Source: Atopobacter sp. AH10 | GTDB taxonomy: Bacteria; Bacillota; Bacilli; Lactobacillales; Aerococcaceae | Direction of reading: 5' to 3' | NCBI RefSeq assembly: GCF_003664595.1 | Contig: NZ_QXPZ01000021.1 | Coordinates: 36,764 to 100,763 of the forward strand | Length of the DNA: 64,000 nucleotides | Made by a program: the position numbers and the translations under genes | Shown: piece by piece, positions 35,270-45,500 of the stretch | How the letters are laid out: each line of letters starts with the position of its first letter | Position numbering within the stretch: the stretch's first letter is position 1 | Notes under the pieces: model-generated | Told to the model about the DNA's origin: nothing | Database searches by the model: none | Seen by the model: the letters and a program-made list of their open reading frames with translations, nothing else

Positions 35270-35830
35270 TTATCTTCTAAAGATTCCTTTTTCAGAAATG
35301 ACTATATCGGCTAGATGGTCATGGGGATCTAAAGGGATGTCATCGAACATTAAAGCATCAAAGCAGACGAGAACGGATATAGCCTTGGATCGGTCTAGGA
35401 AACGGTCATAGAAGCCGCCTCCATAACCCAATCGTTCACCACGTGTATTAGCTGTTACACAAGGTAGAAGGACGAAATCAACAGCTTCTGCTAGAATCTC
35501 TGTTTGATTCCTTAAAGGTTCTAAAGCGCCAAATTTAGCTTTTTCCAATGGATCGCCTGGTTGGTAGGATAAAAGACGCATTTTACCTTCTTTCATGGAG
35601 ATCACTCTAGGAAGATACAAGGATTTTCCATCTCGATTTGCTTCTTCCATAAAATTATCAGTATTGAACTCTCTTTTCATGGACTTGAAGCAGAAGAGAT
35701 GCTGACTTTTTTGATATTCCGGAAGGGAAAGGAGATATTGGGTGATGAGGGGATTTGCTTTTTTAAAATAAGCTTCAGGCAATTTACAACGTTCCTCTAG
35801 AATGTACTGACGCAACTCTTTTTTTGACAT
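35270..35830 (-). CDS. 5-formyltetrahydrofolate cyclo-ligase
   Basis: This enzyme converts 5-formyl-THF to 5,10-methenyl-THF with ATP and returns a side product of the glycine cleavage/SHMT network to the active pool. The 186-aa protein has KKELRQYILEER, the SAM-like EKAKFGALEP substrate segment and the hallmark RLGYGGGFYDRFL. AAGGAGG lies 6 nt before ATG 35830; the longer frame to 35848 contains that site. It is divergent from folD. Confidence 0.93.
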   Translation of the reverse strand: MSKKELRQYILEERCKLPEAYFKKANPLITQYLLSLPEYQKSQHLFCFKSMKREFNTDNFMEEANRDGKSLYLPRVISMKEGKMRLLSYQPGDPLEKAKFGALEPLRNQTEILAEAVDFVLLPCVTANTRGERLGYGGGFYDRFLDRSKAISVLVCFDALMFDDIPLDPHDHLADIVISEKGIFRR

Positions 35831-36376
35831 CATGAACCTCCTTGACAAGTTGATAGCTTTTCTTTCATTGTAGCTCTTTTTAGACTGAGCTCCAAAGTTT
35901 CTAGACCATATTTTTGAACAAAAAATAAAAAATACTTATTTGTTAATGGATTAAGTAAAAGAGGTTAACGAATACAGGGGAAATTTGTAATATATTCACC
36001 TCTATTTAGTAAATTATTCGAAAAGAATCAGTCTAATCCATACAAGTATGTGAATAAAAAGTAGCTAGAGGAGAAAGATGCATATAAAAAAAGGAAAAGA
36101 GCCCGAGCCGTTTTATCTCAGCAAATGAATTGGAAAGAATAAGGAGGGAATGCTGTATTCAGAAAAGCAGTGAATTTGTTGATATGATAGAGATATTCTG
36201 GGCTTTTAACCAGCAAAATGTCAGAAGAGATGGGAAGTAATTCCTGTTTAAATCTTTCCATTCATCTATAAATGTGCTAAATTATAGATGGAATAAAATG
36301 AAAGCGGTTAACAGTCTATTTTGACCATTTTTTCACAAAGTATGCTAAAAAAGAAGCCGAGAATAGGAGGAAAGGC
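35831..36376. other. Intergenic region between the cyclo-ligase gene and folD
   Basis: It holds a 7-codon frame at 36150-36173 (MLYSEKQ) with a perfect AAGGAGGG site, a CTGG...CCAG hairpin near 36197-36213, and TGAAAGCGGTTAAC at 36299-36312, a cre-like string. I see no known THF riboswitch motif. Confidence 0.35.
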
Positions 36377-37243
36377 ATGAGTCAGATTTTAGATGGCAAA
36401 GCAGTTGGAAGGGCGGTTAAGGCGAAGGTAAAGGAAGAAGCTGTCCGCTTAAAAATGAAAGGGGTTACACCTAAACTGGTCATACTACGTGTAGGGGATA
36501 GCAAGGCATCCATGGCTTATGAAAAAGCAGCCATGAAAGTCATGAAGTCTGTGGAAATTGAAGTAGAAACTAGGACTCTCAAAGAAGAGTCTAGTACTGC
36601 TGAGGTTTTAGCAGCAATTGATGACTTAAATAATGACCCAAATGTGCATGGCGTGATCATGATGCAACCTCTACCCCAGCACATTTCTAGAAAGGACGTA
36701 TCCAGTCGTTTAGATCCACGAAAGGATGTCGATGCTTTAAATCCGATTAATCTAGGCTTATTGATGGAAGGCGATCCTAAAGCTATGGCGCCTAGTACCG
36801 CTCAAGCAGTCATGGAAATTTTAGATTATTATGCATATGACTTAAAAGGAGCAGATGTTTGCGTTATCGGCTCTAGTCCTGTTGTTGGAAAACCATTAGT
36901 GAATATGCTACTCAACCGCTTTGCTACGGTTTCTAATTGCCACATTTATACCAAAGATAATAGGCTTTATTCGACTAAAGCAGATATTGTTATTTCTGCT
37001 ACAGGTGCTTTGGGCTTAGTAGGGGCAGATTATATTAAAGAAGGGGCTACGGTCATTGATGTCGGCTATGGCTTTAAAGATGGAGTAGCTTGTGGAGATG
37101 TTCGTTATGATGAAGTAGCGCCTAAAGCCGGAGCTATAACGCCTGTCCCAGGAGGAGTAGGTTCAGTGACTACAGCTGTTTTAGCGGTTCATACGATTAA
37201 AGCAGTCAAATTACTTTATCCGGAACTGGAAGAAGAAAAATAA
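36377..37243 (+). CDS. folD: FolD-type methylene-THF dehydrogenase, copy 1
   Basis: FolD oxidises 5,10-methylene-THF to 5,10-methenyl-THF with NAD(P) and usually hydrolyses that to 10-formyl-THF. The 288-aa protein has KDVDALNPINLG, the nucleotide loop VIGSSPVVGKPLV and ITPVPGGVG. In classical FolD a Lys four residues after Tyr and a Gln in VQLPLP serve the cyclohydrolase. Here Tyr48 is followed by Ala52 and the second motif is MMQPLP. The dehydrogenase part is intact. It is about 60% identical by eye to copy 2 at 48134. Start ATG 36377 follows AGGAGGAAAGGC. Confidence 0.9.
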   Translation: MSQILDGKAVGRAVKAKVKEEAVRLKMKGVTPKLVILRVGDSKASMAYEKAAMKVMKSVEIEVETRTLKEESSTAEVLAAIDDLNNDPNVHGVIMMQPLPQHISRKDVSSRLDPRKDVDALNPINLGLLMEGDPKAMAPSTAQAVMEILDYYAYDLKGADVCVIGSSPVVGKPLVNMLLNRFATVSNCHIYTKDNRLYSTKADIVISATGALGLVGADYIKEGATVIDVGYGFKDGVACGDVRYDEVAPKAGAITPVPGGVGSVTTAVLAVHTIKAVKLLYPELEEEK

Positions 37244-37400
37244 GTCCAGATGATTTTTGGATAGGGGAAAGAGTCGATTACTGTTGATTAGTTGAGATCT
37301 AGCTAGAAAAGACTTAGATGAAGATGCTCTATCAAAAGGTTGGATCAAATAAAAAAACTCCATATGAGGAGTGAAAATGACCTGAAGGGGGTTAATAGAG

Positions 37401-38534
37401 TTGATTGTTAAAAATGAATTAGGCTTACGCCAAACACCGCTTTACGATTATTTTGTTAAGGAAAAGCAAATGAATTTGGCTGATTTTAATGGTTGGGCCT
37501 TACCAACTCAGTTTACGAAAATTAAGGATGAACATCAGGCTGTGCGAGAATCTGTTGGTTTATTCGATGCTTCTCATATGGGAGAATTGCGAGTTAAGGG
37601 AGAAAAAGCTCTTGATTTTATCAATGGCTTAGTGACCAATGAATGTGCAGATTTAGAAATTAACCATGCTCGTTACACAGCAATGACTAAAGAAGACGGT
37701 GGCGTCTTAGATGATTTGATTATCTTCAAATTAGCAGACGATGAATTGATGATTACACCTAATGCGGGCAATTACGAAAAAATTTTTACTTGGCTAAAAG
37801 ACCATAACGATGGGTCAGTAGTTATTACCAATGAATCAGCTGAATGGGGCTTGGTGGCTGTTCAAGGCCCTAAAGCAGTCCAAGTGTTGGCTAAAATAAC
37901 CGATTGTGACTTAGACTCGATTAGTCATTATTGTTTCCGCCCTCACCAAAAAGTAGCCGAATTTTTAAATGTAGTCGTTTCTAGGACGGGCTACACAGGT
38001 GAAGATGGCTTTGAACTCTATTGCCCTTGGGATCATGCGACTGAAATTTGGAAGGCTCTTTTAAAAGCTGGAGAAGAATTTTCCATTGCTGAATGCGGTC
38101 TTGGTGCTCGGGATACCTTGCGTTTGGAAGCAGGCATGCCACTTTATGGGAATGATTTTGATGAATCAGTGAATCCTATCGAAGGAGGGATTGCTTTTGC
38201 TGTGAAGACAGGGAAGAAAAAGCCAACTGATTATATTGGCAAGAAAGCTCTAGAAGACTATAAAGCTTTACCAGATGAAGAACGCTATATGTCTAGAGGC
38301 TTTACCCTTAAAGGAAAGGGCATTGCTCGGCACGGCTTTGAAGTCAAAACAGAAGATGGTCAAGTGATTGGACTAGTGACATCTGGAACGAAAGCTCCAA
38401 CAGTAGGGGAAGCTATTGGTTATGTCCGTGTGAAAAAGCCTTTTGCGAAAGTAGGAGAAAGAGTTTATATCGATATTCGAGGGAAGTTAGTGCCTGCTGA
38501 ACTCAATAAGAAAGATTGGTTAGCCCATCGTTAA
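37401..38534 (+). CDS. gcvT: Glycine cleavage system T protein (aminomethyltransferase)
   Basis: GcvT moves the methylene group from the lipoyl arm of GcvH to THF, releasing ammonia. The 377-aa protein has TPLYDYFVKEKQMNLADFNGWALPTQF, LFDASHMGEL, SRTGYTGEDGFELY and CGLGARDTLRLEAGMPLYG. I accept the TTG at 37401 because AAGGGGG precedes it and the sequence aligns with the family start; the next in-frame ATG would remove conserved residues. A two-codon frame (ATG ACC TGA) with AGGAG lies just upstream at 37377. Confidence 0.92.
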   Translation: MIVKNELGLRQTPLYDYFVKEKQMNLADFNGWALPTQFTKIKDEHQAVRESVGLFDASHMGELRVKGEKALDFINGLVTNECADLEINHARYTAMTKEDGGVLDDLIIFKLADDELMITPNAGNYEKIFTWLKDHNDGSVVITNESAEWGLVAVQGPKAVQVLAKITDCDLDSISHYCFRPHQKVAEFLNVVVSRTGYTGEDGFELYCPWDHATEIWKALLKAGEEFSIAECGLGARDTLRLEAGMPLYGNDFDESVNPIEGGIAFAVKTGKKKPTDYIGKKALEDYKALPDEERYMSRGFTLKGKGIARHGFEVKTEDGQVIGLVTSGTKAPTVGEAIGYVRVKKPFAKVGERVYIDIRGKLVPAELNKKDWLAHR

Positions 38535-38814
38535 TGGTATGGGGAGAAAGTAAATCTTGACTTATAGATCCGAAAGCTAAGTCCACGCAAGCTAAATATG
38601 GTGGTTAATTATTGCCTGATTGGATGACTAGTGACTTGAAAGTGTCGGTTATCAAAAATAAAAATGGCAAGTAAAAGATAAGTCTAGACCAATTGACTAA
38701 AATCTTGGACTTAGAAAGAAAATAGCGGAAATTAGAAGATTGGGCTAAGCTTGCAAGCTCAATAGAATAGTGATAAAAAGGTAGTAGGTAAATTTTTGAA
38801 AGGAAGTGCAAGAG
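38535..38814. other. Gap between gcvT and gcvH
   Basis: No terminator is visible, so read-through from gcvT is likely. The stretch holds no gene or repeat I can support. Confidence 0.35.
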
Positions 38815-39198
38815 ATGGCTGATAAAGAAAACTTATTCTATACTGAAGATCATGAATGGATTGAAGTATTGGAAGATAATAAATTCCGTATTGGGATTAC
38901 GGATCATGCGGCAGAACAATTGGGGGATGTGGTCTACATTGAATTACCAGAAGTAGACGATGAATTGGATGCCGATGAAGATGTTGCTTCTGTTGAATCC
39001 GTTAAATCAGTTTCTGACGTTAATGTCCCATTCGCTGGAACTGTGGTTGAAGTCAACGAAGCTTTAGAAGATGAACCAGAATTAGTTTCTAACGAGCCTT
39101 TTGAAGGAGGTTGGTTAGCTGTTATAAAAGCTGAGGAAGCTATTGATACATCTGAATTGATGAATGCCGATCAATACGCTGACCACATCGCAGAATAG
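38815..39198 (+). CDS. gcvH: Glycine cleavage system H protein
   Basis: GcvH is the lipoyl-carrying shuttle between the P, T and L proteins. The 127-aa protein is acidic; the lipoyl lysine is Lys64 in ASVESVKSVSDV. ATG 38815 is 8 nt after AAAGGAAG; the GTG at 38806 overlaps that site. No lipoate ligase or dihydrolipoyl dehydrogenase gene lies in this operon. Confidence 0.95.
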   Translation: MADKENLFYTEDHEWIEVLEDNKFRIGITDHAAEQLGDVVYIELPEVDDELDADEDVASVESVKSVSDVNVPFAGTVVEVNEALEDEPELVSNEPFEGGWLAVIKAEEAIDTSELMNADQYADHIAE

Positions 39199-39316
39199 TT
39201 TATTTGGGGGAAGAAGGGTATTTCACTATAGTAGTACGGGATGCTCTTCTTCTTTTTTGTCATTCTTTCATCTTTATGTTTGCTTAGGTCAAAAAATGGG
39301 TAAAGGACGTGAAGAT

Positions 39317-40669
39317 ATGGTAAAACGCAGATATTTGCCACATACTGACGAAGATCGTCAGGCCATGTTGCAAACAATCGGGGAAGAAAGTATAGAAGGT
39401 CTTTTTTCGGATATCCCAGAAGAAGTACGTACTAAGCATGAAATGAATATACCGAAAGCTTTAAGCGAAGTTGAATTGTTGGATCATATGCGACAACTTG
39501 CACACAGAAATGTAAACGCTACCCAAATGCCATATTTTATTGGGGCAGGGACTTATGACCATTATATTCCATCTATTGTCAGTCAAATTATCATGCGCCA
39601 AGAATTTCTAACCGCTTATGTACCTTATCAACCAGAAGTTTCTCAAGGTGAATTACAAGCTCTATTTGAATGGCAATCATTGATTTGCGAATTGACGGGC
39701 ATGGATGTTGCCAATTCAGGGATGTATGATGGCTACAATGCTGTTGCAGAAGCCTGTAATTTAGCCTTTGGAGCGGTTAAAAAGTCGACTAGAGTCCTTA
39801 TTTCTAAAGCTTTAAACCCACAAGCAAGTGAAACTATCCGTACCTATGGATTTGGTAAGGGCTACAAGGTAGAAAGCATAGACTTGAAAGATGACATTAC
39901 AGATGTAGATGATCTAAAGGAAAAGATGGGGAAAGATGTTGCGGCAGTGGTTGTGCAATATCCAAACTTCTTTGGGTCAATTGAAGATATTCGCTCGATT
40001 AAAGAAGTTATGGCTGAAAGCAAAGCTCTTTTGATTGTGTCAGCTAACCCTCTTGCTTTAGCTAAATTGGAACAACCAGGGAAATTGGGAGCTGATATAA
40101 CAGTGGGGGATGTCCAAGCATTTGGGATTCCTATGGCTTTTGGTGGGCCTCATTGTGGGTATTTTGCTGCCAATAAAAAATATATGAGGAAAATGCCTAG
40201 TCGGATCGTTGGTCAAACAAGTGATGCAGAAGGTAAACGAGGCTTTGTCATGGCTCTGGCAACACGTGAACAACATATTCGTCGGGAGAAGGCTACGAGT
40301 AACTATTCTTCTAATCAAGCCTTATTTGCTTTGGCATCCGCTATTGCAATGAATGCTTTAGGGAAGAAGGGTATTGTGGAAATGGCTCAACGTAATATTA
40401 ATCATAGCCATTATTTGGCACACTTGCTTAAGGAAAAGGGCTTTAAGATTTTGAATTCTTCTCCATTCTTCAATGAATTCCTTGTTCAATTGCCTAAAGA
40501 TCCTAAAGAGATCAATGAAGCTTTACTTCAAAAGGGCTTTGTTGGCGGATTTGACGCTTCTGATGTCTATGGCAAGAAAGATGTCATGTTGCTTTGTGCG
40601 ACTGAAAAACGTAGTAAGGGAGAAATAGAAGCCTTTGCTAGCGCTTTAATGGAGGTGTCTAAGTCATGA
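39317..40669 (+). CDS. gcvPA: Glycine dehydrogenase (decarboxylating) subunit 1
   Basis: The split P protein decarboxylates glycine and loads aminomethyl onto GcvH. This 450-aa subunit has [31 protein letters not shown] and [10 protein letters not shown] start at ATG 39317, 9 nt after AAAGGA, which gives the usual length; the frame stays open back to 39164 over the end of gcvH, but that part has no family likeness. It overlaps gcvPB by 4 nt. Confidence 0.94.
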   Translation: MVKRRYLPHTDEDRQAMLQTIGEESIEGLFSDIPEEVRTKHEMNIPKALSEVELLDHMRQLAHRNVNATQMPYFIGAGTYDHYIPSIVSQIIMRQEFLTAYVPYQPEVSQGELQALFEWQSLICELTGMDVANSGMYDGYNAVAEACNLAFGAVKKSTRVLISKALNPQASETIRTYGFGKGYKVESIDLKDDITDVDDLKEKMGKDVAAVVVQYPNFFGSIEDIRSIKEVMAESKALLIVSANPLALAKLEQPGKLGADITVGDVQAFGIPMAFGGPHCGYFAANKKYMRKMPSRIVGQTSDAEGKRGFVMALATREQHIRREKATSNYSSNQALFALASAIAMNALGKKGIVEMAQRNINHSHYLAHLLKEKGFKILNSSPFFNEFLVQLPKDPKEINEALLQKGFVGGFDASDVYGKKDVMLLCATEKRSKGEIEAFASALMEVSKS

Positions 40670-42144
40670 TTTTGAATAATACACAAGAATTTATTTTTGA
40701 TATTTCTCGACCTGGGCGGACAGCTTATGACCTACCGGATTCTGACGTTCCAGCATATGATTTGGCAAGTGAACTTCCAGCATATCTAAATCGAGAAAGG
40801 GAAGCGGATTTCCCTGAAGTATCCGAATTGCAATTAGTTCGTCACTACACAGCTCTTTCTAACCGAAATTTTGGCGTTGAGTCAGGACCTTATCCATTGG
40901 GGTCTTGTACCATGAAATACAATCCAAAGGTGAATGAAGTTATTGCAGCTTTTGATGGCTTTAACCATATTCATCCTTTACAAGCTGCTTCTTCAAGTCA
41001 AGGAGCTTTGCAATTACTTTATGAATTGAAACAATATTTAGCAGAAGTTTCTGGTATGGATGCCATGACCTTGCAACCAGCGGCTGGAGCTCAGGGTGAA
41101 TTAACAGCTATTCTGGTCTTTAAGGCTTATCATGAAGCAAATGGAGATGGAGAAAAAAGGACTAAGATTATCATCCCTGATTCGGCACATGGAACTAATC
41201 CAGCGACTGCCATGGTAGCGGGTTATGATGTGTTGGAAATTCCTTCTAACCCAGAAGGTACAGTGGATATAGAAGCTCTAAAAGAAGCCGTTGGGGATGA
41301 TACAGCCGGGATCATGTTGACGAACCCGAATACGATCGGTTTGTATGAAAAAGATATCTTGAAGATTGCAGATATTGTCCATAAAGCTGGAGGTCTCCTT
41401 TACTATGATGGGGCTAACTCTAATGCTATTATGGGGATTTCTAGTCCTGGGGCCATGGGATTTGATGCTGTACACTTTAATCTTCATAAGACTTTTTCCG
41501 GCCCTCATGGTGGGGGAGGTCCTGGATCTGGTCCTATTGGGGTGAAGAAATTCCTTGAACCATTCCTTCCAGAACCACGTATTGAAAAAGAAGGAGATCG
41601 TTATGTGATCAAGGATGATTTCCCTCAATCCATTGGACGAATGAAGGGAGCTTTTGGTAATTTTGGCGTTAATGTTCGAGCCTATGCCTACATTCGTGCC
41701 ATGGGACCAGATGGGTTGAAGCAAGCGTCTCAAGATGCTGTTTTAAATGCCAACTATGTTAAAGCACGTATTGCTAAATATTATGATGAACCTTTTGAAG
41801 CCTTTCACTGCAAACATGAATTTGTAGCAGCTGCGACAAGGCAAAGAGATCAAGGAGCAAATGCGAAAGATATTGGCAAACGTCTCATGGATTATGGTAT
41901 CCATGCGCCAACAACTTATTTTCCACTCATTGTTCCAGAGTGCTTGATGATTGAACCAACAGAAACAGAATCGAAGGAAGACCTAGACTATTTAGCAGAT
42001 GTGCTCATTCAAATTGCTAAAGAAGTAGAAGAAAATCCTGAATTGGTTGCTAGCGCTCCTCACAAGACACCGGTAAAACGGTTAGATGAAGTTGGAGCAT
42101 CCAAAAATCCTATCTTGATTTATCAAAAAGAAGCGAAGGAGTAG
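40666..42144 (+). CDS. gcvPB: Glycine dehydrogenase (decarboxylating) subunit 2
   Basis: The PLP-binding half of the split P protein, 492 aa. The cofactor lysine lies in [20 protein letters not shown] (about residue 274); [16 protein letters not shown] and [11 protein letters not shown] are also typical. GGAGGTG within the end of gcvPA serves as its ribosome binding site and ATGA overlap implies coupling. A terminator follows at 42259. Confidence 0.95.
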   Translation: MILNNTQEFIFDISRPGRTAYDLPDSDVPAYDLASELPAYLNREREADFPEVSELQLVRHYTALSNRNFGVESGPYPLGSCTMKYNPKVNEVIAAFDGFNHIHPLQAASSSQGALQLLYELKQYLAEVSGMDAMTLQPAAGAQGELTAILVFKAYHEANGDGEKRTKIIIPDSAHGTNPATAMVAGYDVLEIPSNPEGTVDIEALKEAVGDDTAGIMLTNPNTIGLYEKDILKIADIVHKAGGLLYYDGANSNAIMGISSPGAMGFDAVHFNLHKTFSGPHGGGGPGSGPIGVKKFLEPFLPEPRIEKEGDRYVIKDDFPQSIGRMKGAFGNFGVNVRAYAYIRAMGPDGLKQASQDAVLNANYVKARIAKYYDEPFEAFHCKHEFVAAATRQRDQGANAKDIGKRLMDYGIHAPTTYFPLIVPECLMIEPTETESKEDLDYLADVLIQIAKEVEENPELVASAPHKTPVKRLDEVGASKNPILIYQKEAKE

Positions 42145-42258
42145 AGTTTTTTTCTCTAGCTTTTGAAGATCTAGGAAATGGCTGATTGACAAGTTTTTAG
42201 AGGATGGAATCTCTTGACGAGTGACAAGTTCTCAGATCATTCCAATGAAAAGATAGTT

Positions 42259-42294
42259 AAAGGACTTTGATTATAAAATCAAGGTCCTTTTTCT
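42259..42294 (+). terminator. Terminator of the gcv operon
   Basis: AAGGACTTTGATT pairs with ATCAAGGTCCTT across a short loop, followed by TTTCTT. Confidence 0.85.
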
Positions 42295-42458
42295 TATGTC
42301 CTCATTATCGGACTCTAACTCAAAGAAAATAGTTGACTGGCTTTTAGGTCGAAAATGAATAAAAAGAAACAAATAGGATAAAACGAATGCATATAAGAAG
42401 AAAAGACGTATAAAAAGATACTATGAAGAAAGTGAAAATTCTAAAACAATATACATAT

Positions 42459-42493
42459 GTCAAGCTTTTTCGAAATATTTGACAAATTATAAT
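42459..42493 (+). promoter_or_regulatory. Putative promoter/operator region of the adhesin gene
   Basis: TGTCAA (42459) and TTGACA (42479) form an inverted repeat 14 nt apart. A TATAAT at 42488-42493 follows at once. TTGACA may act as -35 for a TCTAAT at 42505, though the spacing of 20 is long. The rest of 42295-42591 is AT-rich with no gene. Confidence 0.35.
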
Positions 42494-42591
42494 GGTAAAA
42501 CAATTCTAATAAAGGTAGAATAGTCAATAAGGATATTTATATTCATTATTTTAAAAAAGATAAAGCTAAGATAGAAAGCGGAGGAAGATAA

Positions 42592-45500
42592 ATGAGTAAA
42601 TTGAAACATCTACAAGATGCTAAAAGACATGTACTTAATCGTAAGCCTCGTTATGGCTTGCGCAAGTTGTCCATTGGATTGGTATCCTGTGCGCTAGGGT
42701 ATATGACGCTTTATGCACCTGAAACTGTCCTAGCTGCTAATGAGCCATCGGAAACCCCTGCTAGTCAACCACTCTCTGAGGATAGATCTCTAGTGGCGCC
42801 TACAGAAACGCCTGCTAGTCAACCGGTGAATGGGGATGGAGCTTTAGCCACACCAACAGAAGTGAATGAAGAATCCAAGGGCAAACTTGCCGAAGATGAA
42901 GCCAAGATCGCCAACTATAGCGACAAGGAACGCTACCGCACCTCCGAAATGGAAGGGGGCAATGGGGTTGTAAAAAACCTGACCAATGAAGAAAAAGGCG
43001 AGATGAAGGAAGGTTTTAAATACAATAGCCAAAACCCGAAAACGACTGATGAAGACAAGAAAACCTATGGGATTGAAGTAGAAGTCGATAAGGAAAAAGC
43101 CAAGAGAACCTATACCTATATTGGGATCTCCGATTCGAAAAACCCAGCCCCTTCTAAGAATGGTGAACATGAGGCTCTAGCTAACGGTGAAAAGCTGATT
43201 AAAGACCCGATAACTTATCAGCCAAAAGCAAAACTTAATGTCGATGGAAGCACCCTAAAAATAATCTTAACCGAAGACGACTTAAAAAAAATCAACGGCA
43301 AGGACAACAAGAAAACTATTGCTGCTTGGAAAGATAAGTACGCTAAACGTACAACCAATCCTAAAAAACAATATTTTAATGGCGATAACTTTCGTGTGAC
43401 ATTTGCCGTCAACCCTTATCCAAATGAAAATGATGCCCTCGCCGTCATGAAGGTGGAAACCGAAAAACAAAGTCATGACAAATACTTTGTTAAAGGGCAA
43501 TTGATTCGTACCGGAGCTTATATCTCCAATATCCTAAAGGGCGACCAAAGTCGTATCGCAGGGGAAGTCTACCATCCAGATGGGACTTACCTTAAGGATG
43601 CTAAGGCCTTTATTATCACGGATGAAAATATTGAACAATACAAGAAAGAGTTAAAGGCAGATGACTTAAAGGTCGGCGAAATTATCTTCAAAATGCCAAA
43701 AGGCGCCTTAGATGATCCTAATTCTGTCTTTAATACGGATAAATTCCGTGGCATTCAAAATCTAAAGGTGAAGATGTATGCCCGCCCAAGAACAGGGGAT
43801 GAATTTAAAGCGGCTTTGCCAACTTATAATGATGATGAAGGTTTGGGCAAAAAAATTCCCGGCAAAAAAGATGTGATTGGCGAAGATGGCGAAGTTGAAG
43901 AAGAAGCGCCAAGATATGAGGTCAATGGTCGCTATACAGGTCCAGTCGACGGCACCAAAGAAATCACCCACAATGGCAAAAAGGTGACTATTGATAAGCA
44001 AGGGATCGACCGTTATGATCACTATAATGTATTAGGGGATTTGACCATCAACTTGGATGATACCAAAGACCACGACCAAGTTTTTGACACCAAAGTCGAC
44101 AAGCCAACAGACAAGATGACGGCAGTTAAGCCAGATAAGCCGGTTGAAATCAATATCAATGATAACTTTGAAAAGAAGCCAAATGATCCGCGTGAATCAG
44201 CTGCTTCTATGAATGAGCTGAAAAAAGAAGGCAAGACCAAGGCAGAGTTTGACAAGGGATTCCTTGAAAAAGCCAAGGCTGAAGGTTGGGAAATCAATAT
44301 AGCGGACGGCGATATCTCCAAATTTACAGTTAAAGCTCCAAAAACGGCTAAAGCTGGGGAATTTATTGCCATTCCTTTAACTTATACCTATACCAACGGC
44401 TCTAACGATACCCACTGGTTCCACTTTGTCGTCCAAGATACCGACAATAACAAGCCAGAATATTATGCCCCGGTAGGTATACCTGGAGAAAGTCTAAGCA
44501 ATACGCCAATCCTTACGCCTAATCCTAAAAAATATGAACCACAAGGCTATGAATTAGACGGGACGGAATTTAAGGATGATAAGGGGAATGTATGGAATAA
44601 CGTCAAGGTTGACCCTAAGACAGGTGTTGTCACAGCCGATGTCCCAGACAATGGGAGGATTGTTGGTGGGGAAAGACTTTTTGTCCCAGTTAAGATAAAA
44701 TATATTGACCCTAAAACACAAGAAGAAAAATTTGAATATGTCAAGGCAGAATTCGTTGCCAAGCCAAAATTCCAAACAGAAGTCACGACTACTGTGGATA
44801 AAGACATTCCATTCGATACTGAAGAAAAATTTGATGAAAACTTACCAGCCGGCGAAATTGTTGTAGACCAACCAGGTGAAGTTGGAAAAGCAACCGTTAG
44901 CTTTAAGCAAGTCGTCGTTAATGGTAAGAAGGGGATCATCGACGAAAATGGTAAGTTCGTCGCCGGTGATGACAAATTCGTCAAAGAAGAGAAAGTCACC
45001 CAAGCAAAGAAAAATCGCAAAGTCCGTGTTGGGGTGAAACCGATTGAAGAAAAAGTCGTCATTCCTCACACCACAGAATACGAATTTGACGACTCCATCG
45101 AATCAGGCAAGGAAGTAATCGTTGAAAATGGTGAAGATGGCGAAGTGACCGTTAAGACGACCAAAGACCCTAAGACGGGCAAAGTGACAGTCAGTCAAGC
45201 GAAGACTAAAGAGGCCAAAGCACGTAAAATTAAAGTCGGTACCAAGACAGTCGGCGAACTCGTCGATACCGATCCACTTCCATTCAAGTTTACTGTCGAA
45301 AAAGACCCTAGCCTTAAAAAGGGTGAATACAAGATTGTAAAAGAAGGGACAGCTGGATCGATTACAAAGACATGGACGATCACTAATTCTAAGATTGACG
45401 GCGATCCTACTATTAAACGGGTAGAACCAGTGGATGGACTCGTAAAAGTGGGAGACTCTGATTTCACGGGTAAGGTAACGCATGATGTCACAGAAGAAGT

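Noticed and set aside
35900..36370. Possible THF riboswitch before folD
   Set aside because: I could not find the conserved core or pseudoknot arrangement; only weak hairpins are present.
37350..37400. Possible glycine riboswitch before gcvT
   Set aside because: GAAGGGGG and a small ACTCC/GGAGT hairpin are present, but the leader is too short and lacks the paired aptamer layout.
41278..41733. 151-codon minus-strand frame inside gcvPB
   Set aside because: It is antisense to a highly conserved coding region and has no plausible product.
44547..45062. 171-codon minus-strand frame within the adhesin gene
   Set aside because: It is a shadow of the repetitive G5-coding strand, with low-complexity Ser/Thr/Leu composition and no start signals.
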